This document shows, piece by piece, positions 1 to 8,084 of a stretch of 64,000 nt of DNA (position 1 is the stretch's first letter; each line of letters starts with the position of its first letter). Location of the stretch: positions 62,001-126,000 of the forward strand of contig CAZJYZ010000001.1 of the NCBI GenBank assembly GCA_964550345.1, given 5' to 3'. The notes beneath the pieces are model-generated. The model searched no databases, was not told the DNA's origin, and was given only the letters and a program-made list of their open reading frames with translations. Position numbers and translations under genes: made by a program. The DNA comes from JAAEUB01 sp964550345 (GTDB lineage: Bacteria > Pseudomonadota > Alphaproteobacteria > Rhodobacterales > Rhodobacteraceae).

Positions 1-760
1 CTGGTGGCGATTTGGCCCGTGGCAGGAACGCTCCCGGGCCATCGCCGCCACGCTGGCTGAGGCTGATGCTGATATCATCGCCTTGCAGGAGGTCTGGGAT
101 GACCGCACCGAAAATTTTGCAGCTAAGCTCGCAGACCAGCTTGGATATCATCACGTCCACGCCCCCGGCGCAACATTGAGCGGCGTTACCATGGGCAACG
201 CCATCCTCTCACGCTGGCCCATTGTGGCGCATGACATCGCGGCGCTTTATGGGCTTGAGGACGCAAACGAAAGCCGGGTGGCTGTTTACGCGGAAATTGA
301 CGGTCCGCGTGGGAAAATCCCTGTCTTCAGCACCCACCTCAACTGGATGCAGCACCACAGCCATGTCAGGCAAAAACAGGTTGCTGATCTGACGCAGTTT
401 ATTGCGACAATGCCAAAACAGAGATTTCCGCCCATCCTGTGTGGGGATTTCAACGCCGACCCGCACTCAGACGAAATCCGGATGCTGACAGGCCAGACCA
501 CATGCCCGGTGGAAAACCTTGTATTTCAGGATGCCTGGGCCTTCTGCCATCCGCATGAGAAAGGCTTCACATGGGATAATCGAAACCCCTATGTGGCGGT
601 AGATTTTGAGCCTGACCGGCGACTTGACTACATCCTGCCCGGCTGGCCACGCGGGCGCGGTGCCGGACATGTGGTTGAATGCCGGATTGTCGGTGATGGG
701 CCTGTGGAGGGCATCTGGCCCAGTGATCACTACGCTTTGGTGGCGGAGTTAAGATACTGA
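1..760 (+). CDS. Endonuclease/exonuclease/phosphatase (EEP) family protein, 5' truncated by window edge
   Basis: The reading frame is open from base 2, so the N-terminus lies outside the window. The EEP signatures appear in order: DIIALQEVWD (the metal-binding Glu), STHLNW, CGDFNADP, a DYILPGW segment and a terminal PSDHYAL (the catalytic Asp-His). Family members are Mg-dependent phosphodiesterases or phosphatases acting on nucleic acids, phosphoinositides or sphingomyelin; the substrate here cannot be told. The TTG at 83 falls inside the conserved first strand and is not a credible start. It ends in TGA and is followed by about 100 bases without a gene. Confidence 0.85.
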   Translation, partial: WWRFGPWQERSRAIAATLAEADADIIALQEVWDDRTENFAAKLADQLGYHHVHAPGATLSGVTMGNAILSRWPIVAHDIAALYGLEDANESRVAVYAEIDGPRGKIPVFSTHLNWMQHHSHVRQKQVADLTQFIATMPKQRFPPILCGDFNADPHSDEIRMLTGQTTCPVENLVFQDAWAFCHPHEKGFTWDNRNPYVAVDFEPDRRLDYILPGWPRGRGAGHVVECRIVGDGPVEGIWPSDHYALVAELRY

Positions 761-857
761 CAGGGCTGTTTTAGGTCTGTGCCGCAGTTTATGTGAACGT
801 CTGCAATGCGGACGGAACTGACTTTGCAAAGTGCTTGTATCGACCTATTGAAGATTC

Positions 858-1361
858 ATGAACTCTATCGCGAAATCCATCTGTCCGGGGTGTAAAGCGC
901 TTTTGCCTGACATCGATGGACCCGTCCATAACTACATGGAAGGGTCTCCAGCTTGTTTTGAACAGTTTAACAAGGTTCTAGCCTGCGAATATAGTGATCC
1001 GAAACTTCTTTCGACGCATCGCCTTACTGTCGATACATATGCCGTTCAACACCCGGGAAGCAACTTATTAAGGCAGCAAATTCAATCAGTTGGGTTGCAT
1101 CTCGCAAGGTTAGGCCTGCAAATTGAAAGACCTATGCCACCAAGAGAAACCAATGATGTTATGCTTGGGCTTGGCAAGCACAAGCATACTCTCGACCACA
1201 TCGAGCCTCCTAAACGGTTCTCGGTAACGGTCGCCGATGTCGCTACTTTTGCCGGATCTTCACAGCATTCGGACAAAGTCAGAGAGTGGGCAGTTTCGAC
1301 ATGGAACGATTGGTCCGCGCATCATGAGTACATTCTAAACTGGACTGCGAGATGGATGTAA
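858..1361 (+). CDS. DUF5946-like hypothetical protein
   Basis: A 167-residue soluble protein. It opens with a CPGC pair and a Gly-x-x-His-x-Tyr segment and has a TVDTYAVQHPG block near residue 57. I associate this pattern with the DUF5946 family, whose function is unknown. The N-terminal CxxC with later His residues could bind a metal (inference). Codon use is visibly more A/T-rich at third positions than in neighbouring genes (many ctt, tct, aca, gaa, aaa), which hints at later acquisition. It stands alone: EEP gene upstream in the same direction, convergent tadA downstream. Confidence 0.6.
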   Translation: MNSIAKSICPGCKALLPDIDGPVHNYMEGSPACFEQFNKVLACEYSDPKLLSTHRLTVDTYAVQHPGSNLLRQQIQSVGLHLARLGLQIERPMPPRETNDVMLGLGKHKHTLDHIEPPKRFSVTVADVATFAGSSQHSDKVREWAVSTWNDWSAHHEYILNWTARWM

Positions 1362-1400
1362 CTACGGGCTCAAAGCGCCCCAATCGATACATATTACCCC

Positions 1401-1853
1401 TCAACGCTTTGGCAAGAAAAACTCTTTCAACAACCTCTCGGCTTCATCTGCTCCGATCCCATCATAGACTTCCGGTACATGGTGAGTTTGGGCATGGTTG
1501 AACACTTTCGCCCCATGCGCTACCCCGCCCGATTTCGGGTCTGCTGCGCCATAATATAACCGCCGGATGCGCGCCGCTGATATAGCTGTCGCGCACATGG
1601 CACAGGGCTCCAACGTGACATAGAGGTCGTGATCCGGCAGGCGTTCACTGCCCAAAGCGGCGCAGGCTTCGCGGATCACCAGTATCTCGGCATGTGCGGT
1701 AGGATCGCTCAGTTCTCGGGTGCGGTTGCCCGCACGGGCGACAACCGTGCCCGAACCGTCCACCAAAACGGCGCCCACTGGCACTTCGCCGCGCGCCGCC
1801 GCTGCGCGGGCCTCGTCCAATGCGAGGTTCATATATGAGGTAAACCGGCTCAT
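1401..1853 (-). CDS. tadA: tRNA adenosine(34) deaminase TadA
   Basis: 150 residues with the CDA-superfamily zinc site: HAE at residues 54-56 and PCAMC at 83-87, Glu56 being the proton shuttle. TadA converts A34 to inosine in the tRNA-Arg(ACG) anticodon in the cytoplasm. Length and an N-terminal helix rich in Ala/Glu fit the family. It is divergent from rluB with 73 bases between the starts, so the two promoters must lie there. A guanine or cytosine deaminase of the same fold is possible, but the motif spacing and size favour TadA. Confidence 0.87.
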   Translation of the reverse strand: MSRFTSYMNLALDEARAAAARGEVPVGAVLVDGSGTVVARAGNRTRELSDPTAHAEILVIREACAALGSERLPDHDLYVTLEPCAMCATAISAARIRRLYYGAADPKSGGVAHGAKVFNHAQTHHVPEVYDGIGADEAERLLKEFFLPKR

Positions 1854-1926
1854 CCCCCCTACCTGCCCTGCCCTGTGGCGTTTGCCAAGGCTTTCCCTTT
1901 GCGCCGCGTGGCGTTATGCCAGCGCT

Positions 1927-2715
1927 ATGAACAATGAAACGTATAAAGGCGACCGCATCGCCAAAGTACTGGCGCGAGCCGGAATTGCCAGCCGTCGCGA
2001 GGCTGAGCGGTTAATCGCGGCCGGGCGGATCACCGTTAACGGTGAAACAATCGCCAGCCCGGCGTTGAACGTAACCCCGGAAGACGTGATTACCTTTGAC
2101 GGCAAACCTGTGGGCGCGCCTGAACCCGCGCGCCTGTGGCTTTACCACAAACCCACCGGCCTAGTGACCACCGAACGTGACGAAAAGGGCCGCGACACGG
2201 TTTTCGCCGCGTTGCCTAACACCATGCCGCGGGTAATGTCGGTTGGGCGGCTGGACATCAACTCGGAAGGTCTGCTGCTGCTGACCAATGACGGTGGCAT
2301 CAAACGCAAGCTGGAGCTGCCCTCAACCGGTTGGCTGCGAAAATACCGGGTGCGCGTAAACGGCCGGCCCAAGGATGAAACCATTGCGCCCCTGCGCAAG
2401 GGTATAACCATTGAAGGAGAGCGGTTTCAGCCGATGGATGTAGCTCTGGACCGCCAGCAAGGCGCCAATGCCTGGCTGACTGTGGCCATCCGCGAAGGCA
2501 AGAACCGCGAAATCCGCCGCGCGATGGAAGCAATTGGGCTCAGCGTAAACCGCTTGATCCGTGTTTCATACGGCCCATTCCGGTTGGGTGATCTGAAACC
2601 GGGCGAGGTTGAGGAAATTCGCGCCAGAGTGCTGCGTGATCAACTGGGCCTGGACCCCCAAGCCGCTGAAAAACCAGCGCAAAAGCGCAAACGCCCGGTG
2701 CGCAAACGTCGTTAA
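1927..2715 (+). CDS. rluB: 23S rRNA pseudouridine synthase, RsuA/RluB family
   Basis: 262 residues. An N-terminal S4 RNA-binding domain (about residues 9-60, RIAKVLARAGIASRREAERLI) is followed by the RsuA-family catalytic core. The GRLDINSEGLLLLTNDG block holds the catalytic Asp, and NREIRRAMEAIGL comes later. The tail is very basic (KRKRPVRKRR), common in RluB-type enzymes that modify 23S rRNA near U2605. The frame is open upstream to 1720, but that stretch is antisense to tadA; ATG 1927 begins right at the S4 domain. RsuA or RluE/F specificity cannot be excluded. Confidence 0.85.
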   Translation: MNNETYKGDRIAKVLARAGIASRREAERLIAAGRITVNGETIASPALNVTPEDVITFDGKPVGAPEPARLWLYHKPTGLVTTERDEKGRDTVFAALPNTMPRVMSVGRLDINSEGLLLLTNDGGIKRKLELPSTGWLRKYRVRVNGRPKDETIAPLRKGITIEGERFQPMDVALDRQQGANAWLTVAIREGKNREIRRAMEAIGLSVNRLIRVSYGPFRLGDLKPGEVEEIRARVLRDQLGLDPQAAEKPAQKRKRPVRKRR

Positions 2716-3482
2716 ACCTGCCCGCGAAGCGCCGGAAGGCCAACGCCGGTCGCGTCAAAGCCGCCATCCACCGCGATCACCTGCCCGGTCAGATAACTGG
2801 CCTTGTCGGAACACAGGAAGGTGATGATCTGGGCAATCTCGTCTTCGGTGCCTGATCGCGCTAGCGGAATGGCATCCGTGTAGGCCTTCAGGATTTCCGG
2901 CGAATGCACCGCCGCCGCCAGTTTGGTACGCACCGGGCCGGGGGCGACGGCATTGGCACGGATGCCAACCTCGCCCATCTCTGCCGCCTGTTGCTTGGTC
3001 AGGTGGATGATTGCCGCTTTCGATGTGCCGTAAGCCACCCGTAACGTTGACGCGCGCATACCCGAGATTGAGGCGATGTTGACAATCGCCCCACCCTGTT
3101 TTGCCATCGCCAGGGCACAGGCTTGCGAGCACAGAAAAGCACCATCAAGGTTGGTATCCATGATCTCACGCCACAGGGCAAAATCCGTGTCCTCAATGCG
3201 TTTGAAATCAGCCACACCTGCATTATTGACCAAGGCGTCAATACGGCCGTTCTTTGCCAGAACTTCCGACACCATGGCGTCGACCTGCTCGGGTTGAGAC
3301 ACGTCACAGACAACAGGCAAAACACCTTCCAGCCCTTCGGCTTCTTCGGCCAAAGCCGGGGCATCCCTGTCGATCATGGCCACCTGCCAGCCATCAGCCA
3401 GAAACAGCTTGGTAGCAGCCAGCCCGATACCACGCGCCGCCCCAGTTACGATTGCAGTTTTCTTGTCCATTTTCACACCCAT
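2712..3482 (-). CDS. SDR family NAD(P)-dependent oxidoreductase
   Basis: A 256-residue classical short-chain dehydrogenase: TGAARGIG nucleotide loop, NNAG, the catalytic Ser in NIASISG, YGTSK (Tyr/Lys pair) and a C-terminal YLTGQVIAVDGGF. Such enzymes reduce ketones or oxidise secondary alcohols; the substrate is not predictable. The start overlaps the end of hemF by 10 bases, so the two are probably co-transcribed with translational coupling. A second ATG four codons later (MDKK) is an equally good start. Confidence 0.85.
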   Translation of the reverse strand: MGVKMDKKTAIVTGAARGIGLAATKLFLADGWQVAMIDRDAPALAEEAEGLEGVLPVVCDVSQPEQVDAMVSEVLAKNGRIDALVNNAGVADFKRIEDTDFALWREIMDTNLDGAFLCSQACALAMAKQGGAIVNIASISGMRASTLRVAYGTSKAAIIHLTKQQAAEMGEVGIRANAVAPGPVRTKLAAAVHSPEILKAYTDAIPLARSGTEDEIAQIITFLCSDKASYLTGQVIAVDGGFDATGVGLPALRGQV

Positions 3483-4363
3483 TTAGCCATTGGCGGCAGA
3501 CTCATAAGCACCGCGTCCGGATCATGGCCCGTGGCCAGTCCAAATTTCGTTCCCCGGTCATAGACCAGATTGTATTCCGCATAGAGACCACGGTGCACCA
3601 GTTGCTTATCCTTGTCAGCCGCATCCCAAGCCGTGTCGCGACGCTTTTCTGTGACAGGTACGAATGCAGGCAAAAAGGCACTGCCCACATCCTGCGTAAA
3701 GGCGAAATCCGCCTGCCAGTCACCGCTATTGTGGTCATCAAAGAATATGCCACCAACACCGCGCGCCCGGCCCCGGTGCGGCACATAGAAGTATTCATCA
3801 GCCCAGGCTTTGAAACGGTCGTAGTAACCTGCTTCATGGCGATCACAGGCCGCACGTAAAACACCGTGAAATTCAGCCGTATCGTCGTCATATTCGATGC
3901 ACGGATTCAGGTCGGCGCCGCCACCAAACCACCAGGCACCGGGGGTCCAGAACATGCGGGTATTCATGTGAACCGCGGGCGTATAGGGGTTTTGCATATG
4001 GGCCACAAGGCTAATGCCGGACGCCCAGAAACGTGGATCATCATCCACACCGGGCACCCCGCGCGCTGCCATGCTTTTAGCGGCTTCGGGCCCCAGTGTT
4101 CCGTAAACTGTCGAGACATTTACGCCCACCTTTTCGAACACACGACCACCGCGCATCACGCTCATCAAACCGCCACCGGCATCCTTGCCGCCTTCGCCGG
4201 CACGTGTGGTTTCACGGACCTCAAAGCGTCCTGCTGGGCTATCCGCATACGGACCCGTTGTTTGCGTGTCTTCCAGTTTTTCAAATGCTGCAACAATGGT
4301 ATCGCGCAGTTCGCGGAACCACGCCGAAGCCTGCTGTTTTTCATCCGTCATCATATTTGTCAT
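3473..4363 (-). CDS. hemF: Oxygen-dependent coproporphyrinogen III oxidase HemF
   Basis: 296 residues from ATG 4363, the usual length. It converts coproporphyrinogen III to protoporphyrinogen IX with O2 in haem synthesis. Recognisable blocks are GGDDAGGGLMSVMRGG-like glycine-rich sequence, NPYTPAVHMNTRMF, WWFGGGADLNPCIEYDDD and YYDRFKAWADEYFY. The frame is open to 4522, but the extra 53 residues are unlike the family; a GGGGATG sequence precedes ATG 4363. It is divergent from the lipoprotein gene at 4467 and overlaps the downstream SDR. Confidence 0.93.
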   Translation of the reverse strand: MTNMMTDEKQQASAWFRELRDTIVAAFEKLEDTQTTGPYADSPAGRFEVRETTRAGEGGKDAGGGLMSVMRGGRVFEKVGVNVSTVYGTLGPEAAKSMAARGVPGVDDDPRFWASGISLVAHMQNPYTPAVHMNTRMFWTPGAWWFGGGADLNPCIEYDDDTAEFHGVLRAACDRHEAGYYDRFKAWADEYFYVPHRGRARGVGGIFFDDHNSGDWQADFAFTQDVGSAFLPAFVPVTEKRRDTAWDAADKDKQLVHRGLYAEYNLVYDRGTKFGLATGHDPDAVLMSLPPMAKWV

Positions 4364-4466
4364 GTCATCCCCGTTTCGCGCCGTTGGCGGCTTTTGTCCT
4401 ATGCGAACGAGGGGGATTTGTACATGGGCTGGTTGGGCGTAATATGAGGTGAAATGGAGGGAGGAA

Positions 4467-4847
4467 ATGATGAAAAAACTGTTTTTGACAAGCCTTCTGG
4501 CTCTGGCTGTTACCGGATGCACCCTGACCCCGCTGCAACAATGTCAGGCACCGCTGCGACGCGCATTGGCCGACAATCAGGCTCAGATCGAGCAGACCCG
4601 GGAAAACATTGAGCGCGGAGCAATCTTCATACCCGCCGAAACCTCAATCGGTATCCGCTATTGCCTGACGCCTACTGGAAATTTCCGCCTTTGCCTGAAC
4701 GCCACAGATGAGCAGACAACTTTCCGAAAGGTCCGCATTGATGTCGCAGCCGAGCAAGCCAAGCTGGCGGTTCTGCTGTCCCGCCGCAGCGAGCTTGAGG
4801 CAAGTTACGCGCAATGTTCGGTGCGTTTTCCCGAAGTCGGGGCTTAG
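4467..4847 (+). CDS. Small putative lipoprotein
   Basis: About 126 residues starting MMKKLFLTSLLALAVTGC. This is a type II signal peptide whose lipobox (AVTGC) predicts a lipid-modified Cys at about residue 17. The mature part has an Ala/Gln/Glu-rich helical stretch, three or four further Cys residues and a second helical region near the C-terminus. GGAGGGAGG at 4456-4464 supports ATG 4467 or 4470 over the GTG at 4449. Function not recognised; presumably envelope. It is convergent with the SDR gene, overlapping it by 4 bases. Confidence 0.65.
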   Translation: MMKKLFLTSLLALAVTGCTLTPLQQCQAPLRRALADNQAQIEQTRENIERGAIFIPAETSIGIRYCLTPTGNFRLCLNATDEQTTFRKVRIDVAAEQAKLAVLLSRRSELEASYAQCSVRFPEVGA

Positions 4848-5677
4848 TGGATTGGCGCGCAAACTGAATCGACTAGGCTGCGTCCGCCATCCACATTGAG
4901 GATCTGTCCAGTAACAAAACCGGACCCGTCCGAGGCCAGGAACTGCACCGCTTCGGCAACTTCCGAGGCCGAGGCAATGCGGCCCAGCGGCGTGCCCGCC
5001 TCAATCCCTTCGCGCATTTCCGGCTGATCGCGCAGCGTGTCACGCAGCGAAGCGCTCATCACAGAACCAAAAGCCACGGCGTTGACTCTGATCCGGTGCC
5101 CGGCCAGCGCCGTGGCAAGGGACCGGGTTGCCTGATCCAAAGCAGCCGAGGCCACGGAAAAACCCATCAAGCCGGGCTGCGTCCGGGTGGCGGCAATAGA
5201 AGACAGGTTAACGATAGCACCAAGAGGCTGGCTCTTGCCGTCATCGCCCAAGTCGTCCCCCTGTTTGATCATCCGTTTAGCAATCAACTGACTTAAGCGC
5301 ATGCCCGATAGCAGGTTTTGCTCCAGCAAGGTTTGAAGCGACATGTCCTCAGGATTCAGCGGATCAGTCGCCAGCATCTGACGGCTTGCATTCACCAGAA
5401 TATCCACGCGGTCAAAGGCGTCCAGCGTCGCTGAAAGCAGGTTGGCAATTGTCAGCTTTTCACGCAAATCCCCGGCGAAATAGCGCAGGTTTCCTGCCTC
5501 TGGCGCGTCAGTATCAAAATCTGGGTTTTTACCAAACTCACTGATCAGTTGCTTTTCATCCATATCGGCGCACATGACATTTGCGCCCTGAGTGGCGAAA
5601 TGGCGGGCGATGGCAAGACCGACCCCATTGGCACCGCCGGTGACGATTGCTGTTTTGCCGTGAATAGAAAAGGACAT
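4844..5677 (-). CDS. SDR-fold protein with degenerate active site
   Basis: 277 residues with a good Rossmann nucleotide loop (TGGANGVG, 13-20), Ser pair at 159-160 and a C-terminal FVTGQILNVDGG. The catalytic YxxxK is replaced: the segment reads GFSVASAALDQATR, with Phe173 at the Tyr position and Ser177 at the Lys position. NNAG is NASR. Known SDR chemistry needs Tyr and Lys, so this protein probably binds NAD(P) without standard catalysis, or uses another residue (inference). The frame is intact and codon use looks normal, so it does not look like a decaying gene. A rsmC gene follows upstream in the same direction. Confidence 0.8.
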   Translation of the reverse strand: MSFSIHGKTAIVTGGANGVGLAIARHFATQGANVMCADMDEKQLISEFGKNPDFDTDAPEAGNLRYFAGDLREKLTIANLLSATLDAFDRVDILVNASRQMLATDPLNPEDMSLQTLLEQNLLSGMRLSQLIAKRMIKQGDDLGDDGKSQPLGAIVNLSSIAATRTQPGLMGFSVASAALDQATRSLATALAGHRIRVNAVAFGSVMSASLRDTLRDQPEMREGIEAGTPLGRIASASEVAEAVQFLASDGSGFVTGQILNVDGGRSLVDSVCAPIH

Positions 5678-5711
5678 GTCGCCTCCTGATTCCCCCGGAA
5701 TTCCCGGTTGA

Positions 5712-6707
5712 TTATGGCATTTCCCGCGGTTTACGGCGAGGTTTGAGTGCGTGAAGCACTTTGAACCCTGCCGTCCCGCCTGCCTCGTTTACATGGCGGA
5801 ATAGCGCGTTCAGGCTTGCCTCGTAAGGCAAATGCCGGTTGGCAACCATCCAGAATTGCCCGTTTGGTGCCAGCATGGCGGCGGCGGCCCGGATGAAGGC
5901 ACGGCCAAGGTCCGGGTCGCCCTTGCGACCAGCATGAAAAGGTGGGTTAGAGACCACAAAGTTTAGATCTTCATCGCCCCCCCAATGTGCGGCATCAGCC
6001 CAATGGAAATGCGCGCGCGTATCGGAGATGTTTAAACGCGCGCATTCCAGCGCGACGTGATCAGCCTCAACCAGATCGAGCGAGGTAACCCCCGGCCGGT
6101 TTAAAACTGCGCGCGAAAGGTAACCCCATCCCGCCCCCAAATCTGCCCCTCTGCCCTTCAAATGATCAGGCAGCGCGGCCAGCAAAACCTGAGACCCTTT
6201 GTCGGGCCCGTCGGCCGAAAACACACCCGGGCGGGTGATGAAACCACCTTCAATTTCTGTGTCCCGCGATGCCCAACCGGTAAAATCTCCGCCTGAAAAC
6301 CAAACAAGTTTTCCATGAGCCTTGGAAATGGTACCGCTCAAGTCAACTTGTGTTTTCAAGGCTTTGAGCATCGGCATGATGCCATCGGTCTTTTGACCGT
6401 CAACAACGATCAGACCACCGCCTGTGACGCGCGAAGCCTCGGCCACCAGTGCACGGGCTTGCGCCTTGGCGCGCGGCAGGAAAACAACCGCGGCTGTAAA
6501 ATCCCCCTGTGGCACTGGACCGACTTCGTATCCGCGCTGCTTGAAAGCCGAGTAGTCCGGGTAGAACCACTGTACAATAAATACATGCTCTTTCTTCAAA
6601 GCGGAGAGGTCGGTGGATGCTTGCGGATTAAAAACGGCAATCCGCCCGCCCTCCGGCAAGGTCAGCGCATCATTTTCAAGCGCAAGAGACAAACGGGAAA
6701 CTGACAT
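5712..6707 (-). CDS. rsmC: RsmC-like class I SAM-dependent methyltransferase
   Basis: 331 residues. The C-terminal half has a SAM-binding GADLGAGWGYLS motif and the NPPFHAG catalytic motif of N2-guanine rRNA methyltransferases. The N-terminal half is a degenerate methyltransferase-like domain, as in RsmC, which methylates G1207 of 16S rRNA. RsmD or RlmG relatives share NPPF, but two-domain architecture and length favour RsmC. clpS starts upstream in the same direction, 12 bases from this start. Confidence 0.78.
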   Translation of the reverse strand: MSVSRLSLALENDALTLPEGGRIAVFNPQASTDLSALKKEHVFIVQWFYPDYSAFKQRGYEVGPVPQGDFTAAVVFLPRAKAQARALVAEASRVTGGGLIVVDGQKTDGIMPMLKALKTQVDLSGTISKAHGKLVWFSGGDFTGWASRDTEIEGGFITRPGVFSADGPDKGSQVLLAALPDHLKGRGADLGAGWGYLSRAVLNRPGVTSLDLVEADHVALECARLNISDTRAHFHWADAAHWGGDEDLNFVVSNPPFHAGRKGDPDLGRAFIRAAAAMLAPNGQFWMVANRHLPYEASLNALFRHVNEAGGTAGFKVLHALKPRRKPREMP

Positions 6708-6719
6708 CGCTCCCGGCCC

Positions 6720-7076
6720 CTATTCCTTTTCCATGGTGCATTGCAAAGGATGCTGATTCTCACGCGCAAGCTGCATCACCTGACTCACCTTGGTTTCCGC
6801 AACTTCGTAGGAAAAAACCCCAACCACCGCCAGACCTTTCTTGTGAACGGTCAACATGATCTCAAACGCCTGAGCGTGGTTCATACTAAAGAACCGCTCC
6901 AGCACCATGACAACAAACTCCATCGGAGTAAAATCATCGTTTAGAAGCAATACTTTATACATTGGCGGACGCTTTGTACGCGGACGGGCCTTAACAGCCA
7001 GATCAGCGTCACCATCGCCGTCACCCGGCTCATCTCCACCAGACAGAACAATCTTACTCAGGTTCAAAAAAGGCAC
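6720..7076 (-). CDS. clpS: ATP-dependent Clp protease adaptor ClpS
   Basis: 118 residues. An acidic, disordered N-terminus (GDEPGDGDGDAD) is followed by the ClpS core: PPMYKVLLLNDDFTPMEFVVMVL, then a helix ending in a YEVAETKV segment. ClpS binds N-degron substrates and delivers them to ClpAP. The LLLNDDFTPMEFVV block carries the Asn/Asp residues that grip the N-terminal amino group. No clpA is adjacent. A later start is possible because the N-terminus is not conserved. Confidence 0.92.
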   Translation of the reverse strand: MPFLNLSKIVLSGGDEPGDGDGDADLAVKARPRTKRPPMYKVLLLNDDFTPMEFVVMVLERFFSMNHAQAFEIMLTVHKKGLAVVGVFSYEVAETKVSQVMQLARENQHPLQCTMEKE

Positions 7077-7187
7077 CTTTGCGCTTGCATTCAGGGTCGT
7101 TCAGCCCGGACAATATAAACGCTTCCTCGGTCAAGGAAAGGGCCGTTTCACAAGCTGGTTCACAGGTTCGTTCAGAAGGGGAAAATC

Positions 7188-7889
7188 TTGGCTGCAAATA
7201 AAACCATGATCTGCTTCGATGCTGATGACACACTTTGGCATAACGAGCGCTTCTTTCGTCTGACACAGGCACATTTCGCCAATCTATTGGCGGATTTTGC
7301 ACCATCTGATCACCTGTCCGAACGACTTTTAGCGGCAGAGAGGCGCAACCTTGGCCGGTACGGTTTCGGGATCAAGGGCTTCACCTTGTCGATGATTGAA
7401 ACCGCGCTTGAGGTCACTGACAATAAGGTTCCGGGGCGGGTAATTCGGGAACTGGTTGAAGCCGGGCAGGAAATGCTGGCCCACCCGATCGAGCTTCTGC
7501 CCCATGCCCGCACAGCTATCGAGGCTCTGGCAGGAGAGCATGTGATTGTATTGATCACCAAGGGCGACCTTTTAGATCAGGAGCGCAAACTGGCAGCATC
7601 GGGCTTGGGTGAATTGTTTGACGGGGTTGAAATCGTCTCGCACAAAACCGCCGCGATATACGAAATTGCCTTTGCCCGGTATCAGATACAACCGCAAAAT
7701 GCGGCGATGGTGGGCAATTCCCTGCACTCGGACGTGATCCCTGCAATCGAGGCCGGTGGCTGGGGGATTTTCACGCCGCATGAATTGTCCTGGGAAATTG
7801 AGCATGCCGAACGCCCGGATGACGCAAGGCGTTTTCGCGAGATACCCGATCTCTCTGCGCTCGTTCCGTTGACACGTGAGTTGTTCTGA
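7188..7889 (+). CDS. HAD family hydrolase
   Basis: 233 residues. HAD motif I is CFDADDTLW (nucleophile Asp and acid/base Asp), motif II is VLITKGD, Lys (HKT) forms motif III, and VGNSLHSDVIPAIEAG is motif IV. A helical cap lies between motifs I and II, as in phosphoglycolate-phosphatase-like members. Substrate unknown. The TTG start at 7188 is preceded by GAAGGGG at ideal spacing; ATG 7206 would cut into the first strand. Divergent from clpS. Confidence 0.82.
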   Translation: MAANKTMICFDADDTLWHNERFFRLTQAHFANLLADFAPSDHLSERLLAAERRNLGRYGFGIKGFTLSMIETALEVTDNKVPGRVIRELVEAGQEMLAHPIELLPHARTAIEALAGEHVIVLITKGDLLDQERKLAASGLGELFDGVEIVSHKTAAIYEIAFARYQIQPQNAAMVGNSLHSDVIPAIEAGGWGIFTPHELSWEIEHAERPDDARRFREIPDLSALVPLTRELF

Positions 7890-8084
7890 CCCGCCACATT
7901 GTTGCCACAATTTCCGATCTAGTAGGTCGCCACGCCCGAACCGCAAAATCTGGGAAAATGTATCAACAAAAATCTGTAAGCCAATCCAAATAAAGTGTTT
8001 TCCTGTTTGGCACACCATGATAAACATCGTGACAATAGAGCCGGACGTCAGATCCGGCCTAAGAGGCAGACAAAGGTAGGCGAC

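Noticed and set aside
4364..4522. 53-residue upstream extension of HemF
   Set aside because: Not found in the family and overlaps the divergent lipoprotein promoter and start; ATG 4363 gives the standard length.
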